DNA of 43,173 nt, taken from positions 1 through 43,173 of the forward strand of contig MWEM01000021.1 of assembly GCA_002071085.1 (NCBI GenBank), given 5' to 3'. Both the position numbers and the translations under genes were made by a program. This document shows positions 40,377-43,173 of this stretch, piece after piece (position 1 is the first letter of the stretch; every line of letters starts with the position of its first letter). The DNA is from Thermotogota bacterium ADurb.Bin062. Its GTDB lineage: Bacteria; Thermotogota; Thermotogae; MWEM01. The notes below the pieces were generated by a model. That model did not search any database, was not told where the DNA came from, and saw only the letters and a list, made by a program, of their open reading frames with translations.

Positions 40377-41783
40377 CTAAACGGGCGCCCCTCCTCTTGT
40401 GCGGTATTCGAGCATGAGGCGATCGGTTTCCTCGATTATGTCTTGCTGTTTTCGCCAAAAACTTGGCTTCCTCGTTTCGTTGAGCTCTTCGACGGTTTTA
40501 CCCTGTTGCTCCACCCAGGTATAGTACTTGAGGTTATGCCACCGTTTGCGAACCTCGTAAGTCCCCTCTTGCAGCCAGTCAGTGCGCACTCCCATAAAGG
40601 TTTTCTCGAAAAGTACGGCGGCCCGGGTCCGATCCATAGGGCCGAACTGCTGATTCAACGCGTCCATCACAGTGTGATAGCGGTCGATGCCATCGGTCGC
40701 GATCGTCACGACTGTGTCTTCTTCGGTGAGGTCGTAGTATTTGGCCACTTTGATTGCGCTGAGAACGTTGCATACGCCGGAGATGCCGAAGATGGCGGCC
40801 ATCTTTTCGACCTCTTCGGAAAAGACGCCGATGGATTGGAGATAGGCTTTTCCGGCGGGGTCGGTGAGCAGCTGCAGTCCGAGTTTGGATTCCATATCGT
40901 CGACGGCGACCATCGCGTCCATATTCATCACGTTGTGGATCCAAGTGACGTGTTTGTCGCCGATTCCTTGTATATCGTGGCCGCCGTACCCGTTCTGCAT
41001 CAACGTGGGACATTGTATGGGCTCGGAACCCACCACTAAGCAACGCGGGAAGACTTCTTTCAGCCGATCACCGCAGGCAATTGTGCCAGAGGAACCCATC
41101 GAAGAGACGATAGAAGAGATCTCTCCGTTTCCGATTCCGGCCTTTTTGAGCAGTTCCGCCAGTTCTATCAGCGTGTTACCGGTGACATAGTAGTGAAACC
41201 GGTAGTTGCCGAACTCCTCGAATTGGTTGAGCACCCTCACTTTTTCGGGGTCTGCACATTTCAATTCTTTCGATTTATCGTAGATTTCTTTCACATTGGA
41301 CTCGCACCCGGCGGTGGCGATCACCTTCGCGCCGTACGAATGGATGATGTCGAACCGCTCTTGGCTCATCAGTTCCGGAAGGATCACGAGGGAGTCGAAC
41401 CCCATCCGACACCCGACCCAGGCGCCTCCGATCCCGTAATTTCCGGTGGATGGCCATACGAGCCGATGATAGAAAGGATCGACCTCGTGACGTATGACCT
41501 TTTCCATCAAGATCGAATAGGTTGCCCCAACTTTGTGAGAACCGGTGGGGAAGTCCTTTCCGTAAAGGATAACGATATGACAGGGCACTCCGGTGATCTG
41601 TTTCGGCAGGACGAAGTAGGGGATCTCGTTCTTCTCGTTCTTCCACGTGATGTTGAAGAAATTGATCGGATCCAACGGGTCGCGGTGCTTAGCCTGAAGC
41701 GCGGCTTTTCTGAAGTTTTCCGGGATGGTTTCCGGATGTAGCATCTCGTTGAATGTGGGTCCAAGAATCGTTTTTTTAGGCAT
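40377..41783 (-). CDS. Fold-type II PLP-dependent enzyme (tryptophan synthase beta/cysteine synthase superfamily)
   Basis: A 468-residue PLP enzyme. The Schiff-base lysine is K84 in DFPTGSHKVGATYS. A substrate or PLP-binding Asn loop is PSTGNYGIGGAW. VSSMGSSGTIACGD is the glycine-rich phosphate loop, and ATDGIDRYHTV lies near the C-terminal end of the fold. Relatives are annotated only as pyridoxal-5'-phosphate-dependent beta subunits, so the reaction (beta-replacement, elimination or thiolysis of an amino acid) is unknown. The frame is closed by TGA directly before the ATG, so the start is firm. Its ribosome site lies 22 bases away with a hairpin between. It follows the flavodoxin gene by 47 bases on the same strand. 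Confidence 0.82.
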   Translation of the reverse strand: MPKKTILGPTFNEMLHPETIPENFRKAALQAKHRDPLDPINFFNITWKNEKNEIPYFVLPKQITGVPCHIVILYGKDFPTGSHKVGATYSILMEKVIRHEVDPFYHRLVWPSTGNYGIGGAWVGCRMGFDSLVILPELMSQERFDIIHSYGAKVIATAGCESNVKEIYDKSKELKCADPEKVRVLNQFEEFGNYRFHYYVTGNTLIELAELLKKAGIGNGEISSIVSSMGSSGTIACGDRLKEVFPRCLVVGSEPIQCPTLMQNGYGGHDIQGIGDKHVTWIHNVMNMDAMVAVDDMESKLGLQLLTDPAGKAYLQSIGVFSEEVEKMAAIFGISGVCNVLSAIKVAKYYDLTEEDTVVTIATDGIDRYHTVMDALNQQFGPMDRTRAAVLFEKTFMGVRTDWLQEGTYEVRKRWHNLKYYTWVEQQGKTVEELNETRKPSFWRKQQDIIEETDRLMLEYRTRGGAPV

Positions 41784-41811
41784 TCAAAAAGGCGTTGCGC
41801 CTTCACCTCCT
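41781..41811 (-). promoter_or_regulatory. Ribosome site separated from the start codon by a hairpin
   Basis: AGGAGG (41811-41806) is 22 bases from the ATG (41783-41781). Between them AAGGCG-CAA-CGCCTT (41803-41789) forms a 6-bp stem. Folding it out leaves a spacing of about seven bases, the normal optimum. Confidence 0.6.
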
Positions 41812-41830
41812 AAGGTCTTATGGTCAGTAT

Positions 41831-42313
41831 TCATCTCGTGATCGTTTCGACGAAGGCAGCGACCCATTGTTCGACGGGTTCTTTCCGTTCGGCATTGGTC
41901 TGTCTCATACGCTCGAACATCGCGCGCGTCATCCATCCCTCTTTTTGAGAACGAACCAGCGCCCCCGGAAATCGACGGTGTACGATCGCTTTCGACAGGA
42001 CGGCCTCGGGGAAGGCTTTCTGAAAGTACTTCTCGACCTCTGCTTCCACGTTCTCCATACAGCAGAGGTAGAGGGCCGTGCGCTTGCTACTGAGTTCGCT
42101 CGCGCGGGTTTTACAAAAGTGGCGCACCTCTTTACGCGCCTTTCCCATATACACGCCGCTGCCGATGACAACGCGCTCGGCGGCGGAAATGTCAGGTTTT
42201 TTCTGGTCTGTGAGGTTGATCAGGACCGCGTCGTTCCCCAGCTTGCTTTGGATCATTTTCGCGATGTGTTCTGTCGTTCCGTATTTACCGGCATATAATA
42301 TGCAGGTTTTCAT
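41831..42313 (-). CDS. Flavodoxin-domain protein (HemG/BilS-like)
   Basis: A 160-residue cytoplasmic FMN-binding protein. The N-terminal phosphate loop is YAGKYGTTEHIAKMI, with GSGVYMGKARKEVRHF as the second FMN loop. The pattern fits flavodoxin_5, the group containing menaquinone-dependent protoporphyrinogen oxidase (HemG) and related small flavodoxin-like proteins. No heme biosynthesis genes are nearby, so a general electron carrier or oxidoreductase role is as likely. The start at 42313 follows AGGGGGAC. It lies upstream of the PLP enzyme and is probably cotranscribed with it. Confidence 0.85.
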   Translation of the reverse strand: MKTCILYAGKYGTTEHIAKMIQSKLGNDAVLINLTDQKKPDISAAERVVIGSGVYMGKARKEVRHFCKTRASELSSKRTALYLCCMENVEAEVEKYFQKAFPEAVLSKAIVHRRFPGALVRSQKEGWMTRAMFERMRQTNAERKEPVEQWVAAFVETITR

Positions 42314-42355
42314 AGGATTGTCCCCCTTTTCGCGAATCTCGGTAATCGCGGGAGG

Positions 42356-42401
42356 ATTATAGCACGAATCCGGCTACACCCCGACAGATTGTGTGGGCCG
42401 C
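42356..42401 (-). promoter_or_regulatory. Promoter of the flavodoxin gene, abutting repeat element H
   Basis: On the minus strand TGC-TATAAT (-10 at 42361-42356) is an extended -10. Thirty-four bases upstream lies a decayed copy of the element terminus (GTGTGGGCCGCGCTATGAG at 42391-42409, compare GGGTCAAGTTATGAG). Confidence 0.5.
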
Positions 42402-42622
42402 GCTATGAGATGACATAACTAAGAGGTTCATCGCGGGGTAACCAACGGGACCCCGCGATCCCTCCTTACCCCTTCCTGCTACGCTGTAATCGGCTTGTAC
42501 ATAAGCGTATCGCGCTGTCGCAAAAAAAAGAAGCGCATACGCCGCGCTGACTTCGTGAACAAAAATCGTGCGATTGTATCTGGCTTGCTTCTTGATTGCA
42601 CCCTATAGCTTGACCCACTCTG
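42391..42622 (+). repeat. Repeat element H, short and partly decayed
   Basis: Contains one perfect ATCGCGGGGT...ACCCCGCGAT hairpin (about 42431-42460), one ATCGCG-type hairpin (about 42508-42545) and the conserved terminal 50 bp ending in ATAGCTTGACC (42606-42616). Both ends resemble the TTGAC-type terminus. No gene is visible in 42314-42792. Confidence 0.7.
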
Positions 42623-42660
42623 CCGGATTCGTGGCACTAACCCGTCAACAACACCTGGTA

Positions 42661-42753
42661 GAGTGTGGGTATAATATCCGGGTGTAATAAGAAAAAAGAC
42701 AAAAACGAGAGGGAAAAAAGACCCTCGAAATAGCCGCAATAACTTCGCGCACA
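42661..42753 (+). repeat. Mini-element H2 (about 93 bp)
   Basis: It starts GAGTGTGGGTATAATATCC (42662-42680) like the left end of the family and ends CAATAACTTCGCGCAC (42738-42753) like the right end, with only an A-rich stretch and a small GAGGG...CCCTC hairpin between. That hairpin, read on the minus strand with its T-runs, may also terminate the Rpn gene. Confidence 0.5.
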
Positions 42754-42792
42754 TGATATATCAAATCGGGTTCAAGCCCTTTGTCGGACTCT

Positions 42793-43173
42793 CTACATTA
42801 AATGCTTCCTTAACTCTTCCTCATTTTTCATATCGATTAGCTCAAGTCCTAGGGAGTCAAGTTTCTCTATCGTAAGGGTCTTCAGCTTTTCGAAATACTT
42901 TTGCGATATCTTAGGGAACTTTTTGGATATTAGTTTCCAAAGCAATTCTTCTCTTCCTTTTTCCATTCCTTTTTCTAAGCCTTCTTCTCTGCCTTTTATA
43001 ATCCCCATTTCTAAGCCTTTTTCCATTCCCTTTTCCATTCCTTCTTGTCTGAGCATATCCGCGATTGTTTGCATCTTTTCGCTCCTTTCTTCCGATACCG
43101 TTTTCATCAGTTCTGACAATTGTTGGAAATACTCCCTTCCCATCGTATCGAACAGGTAGATCGTACAGACCTG
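42793..43173 (-). CDS. Rpn/YhgA-type nuclease, C-terminal part (cut by window edge)
   Basis: The frame is open to the right edge (residues ...VCTIYLFDTMGREYF...), so the start is outside the window; the Met at 43143 is probably internal. The visible 126 residues contain a helical stretch with repeated charged units (KGMEKGLEMG, KGREEGLEKG, MEKGREELL) and a final ISKKFPKISQKYFEKLKTLTIEKLDSLGLELID. This is typical of the C-terminal third of Rpn/PD-(D/E)XK family putative transposases, whose variable C-termini carry such KG-rich repeats. The nuclease core itself is not visible, so activity cannot be judged. It is a different locus from the partial gene at the left edge, which is its N-terminal counterpart. 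Confidence 0.68.
   Translation of the reverse strand, partial: QVCTIYLFDTMGREYFQQLSELMKTVSEERSEKMQTIADMLRQEGMEKGMEKGLEMGIIKGREEGLEKGMEKGREELLWKLISKKFPKISQKYFEKLKTLTIEKLDSLGLELIDMKNEEELRKHLM

Noticed and set aside
1..43173. tRNA or rRNA genes
   Set aside because: No cloverleaf with a GGTTCGAATCC-like arm or conserved rRNA segment was seen on either strand, though a tool-based scan could find a divergent one.

Overview
The window is a chromosomal segment of roughly even base composition, from a bacterium I cannot place with confidence. Three things suggest an anaerobic, possibly thermophilic, double-membraned sugar fermenter. The sugar-binding proteins have ordinary signal peptides with no lipoprotein cysteine. 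There are several carbohydrate-import and phosphorolysis genes. There is also a cyclic 2,3-diphosphoglycerate synthetase-like gene. A Thermotogota- or Atribacterota-like lineage would fit, but this is inference. Both window edges cut Rpn/YhgA-type nuclease genes.

Layout, left to right: a partial Rpn gene; a NarL-type two-component system with an ABC-2 exporter (991-6155); an alpha-glucoside importer plus GH13 alpha-glucosidase (6939-11646); a convergent extracytoplasmic thioredoxin/DsbD-like pair (11675-13667); beta-phosphoglucomutase plus GH65 phosphorylase (14732-17700); an NhaC-type antiporter (17765-19399); an 11-gene run from a hexose-phosphate mutase to a Kbl/BioF-family enzyme (20318-32382) that includes hpt, hslU, dprA, rsuA-type synthase, a TPR protein and ispE; a second sugar importer with a fused permease (32415-35386); a small membrane protein; a cDPG synthetase-like gene; rimP-nusA; a flavodoxin and a fold-type II PLP enzyme; and a second partial Rpn gene.

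The sugar genes make a coherent pathway. Disaccharides are imported, then hydrolysed by GH13 or split by GH65 phosphorylase. The resulting beta-glucose-1-phosphate goes to glucose-6-phosphate through PgmB. No transporter ATPase is encoded beside either sugar importer, so a shared one must lie elsewhere.

The most unusual content is a family of modular, hairpin-rich repeat elements filling the large intergenic spaces (about 291-826, 6180-6655, 13761-14675, 19507-20228, 35745-36843, 39990-40279, 42391-42753). They share imperfect terminal inverted repeats, and one copy is flanked by a 12-bp direct repeat like a target-site duplication. At nine element ends that face a gene start, the conserved terminal hexamer lies 33-36 bp upstream of a good -10 box, usually an extended one. 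This fixed spacing suggests insertion tied to promoters, or a promoter-associated function, and is the main candidate for something undescribed here.
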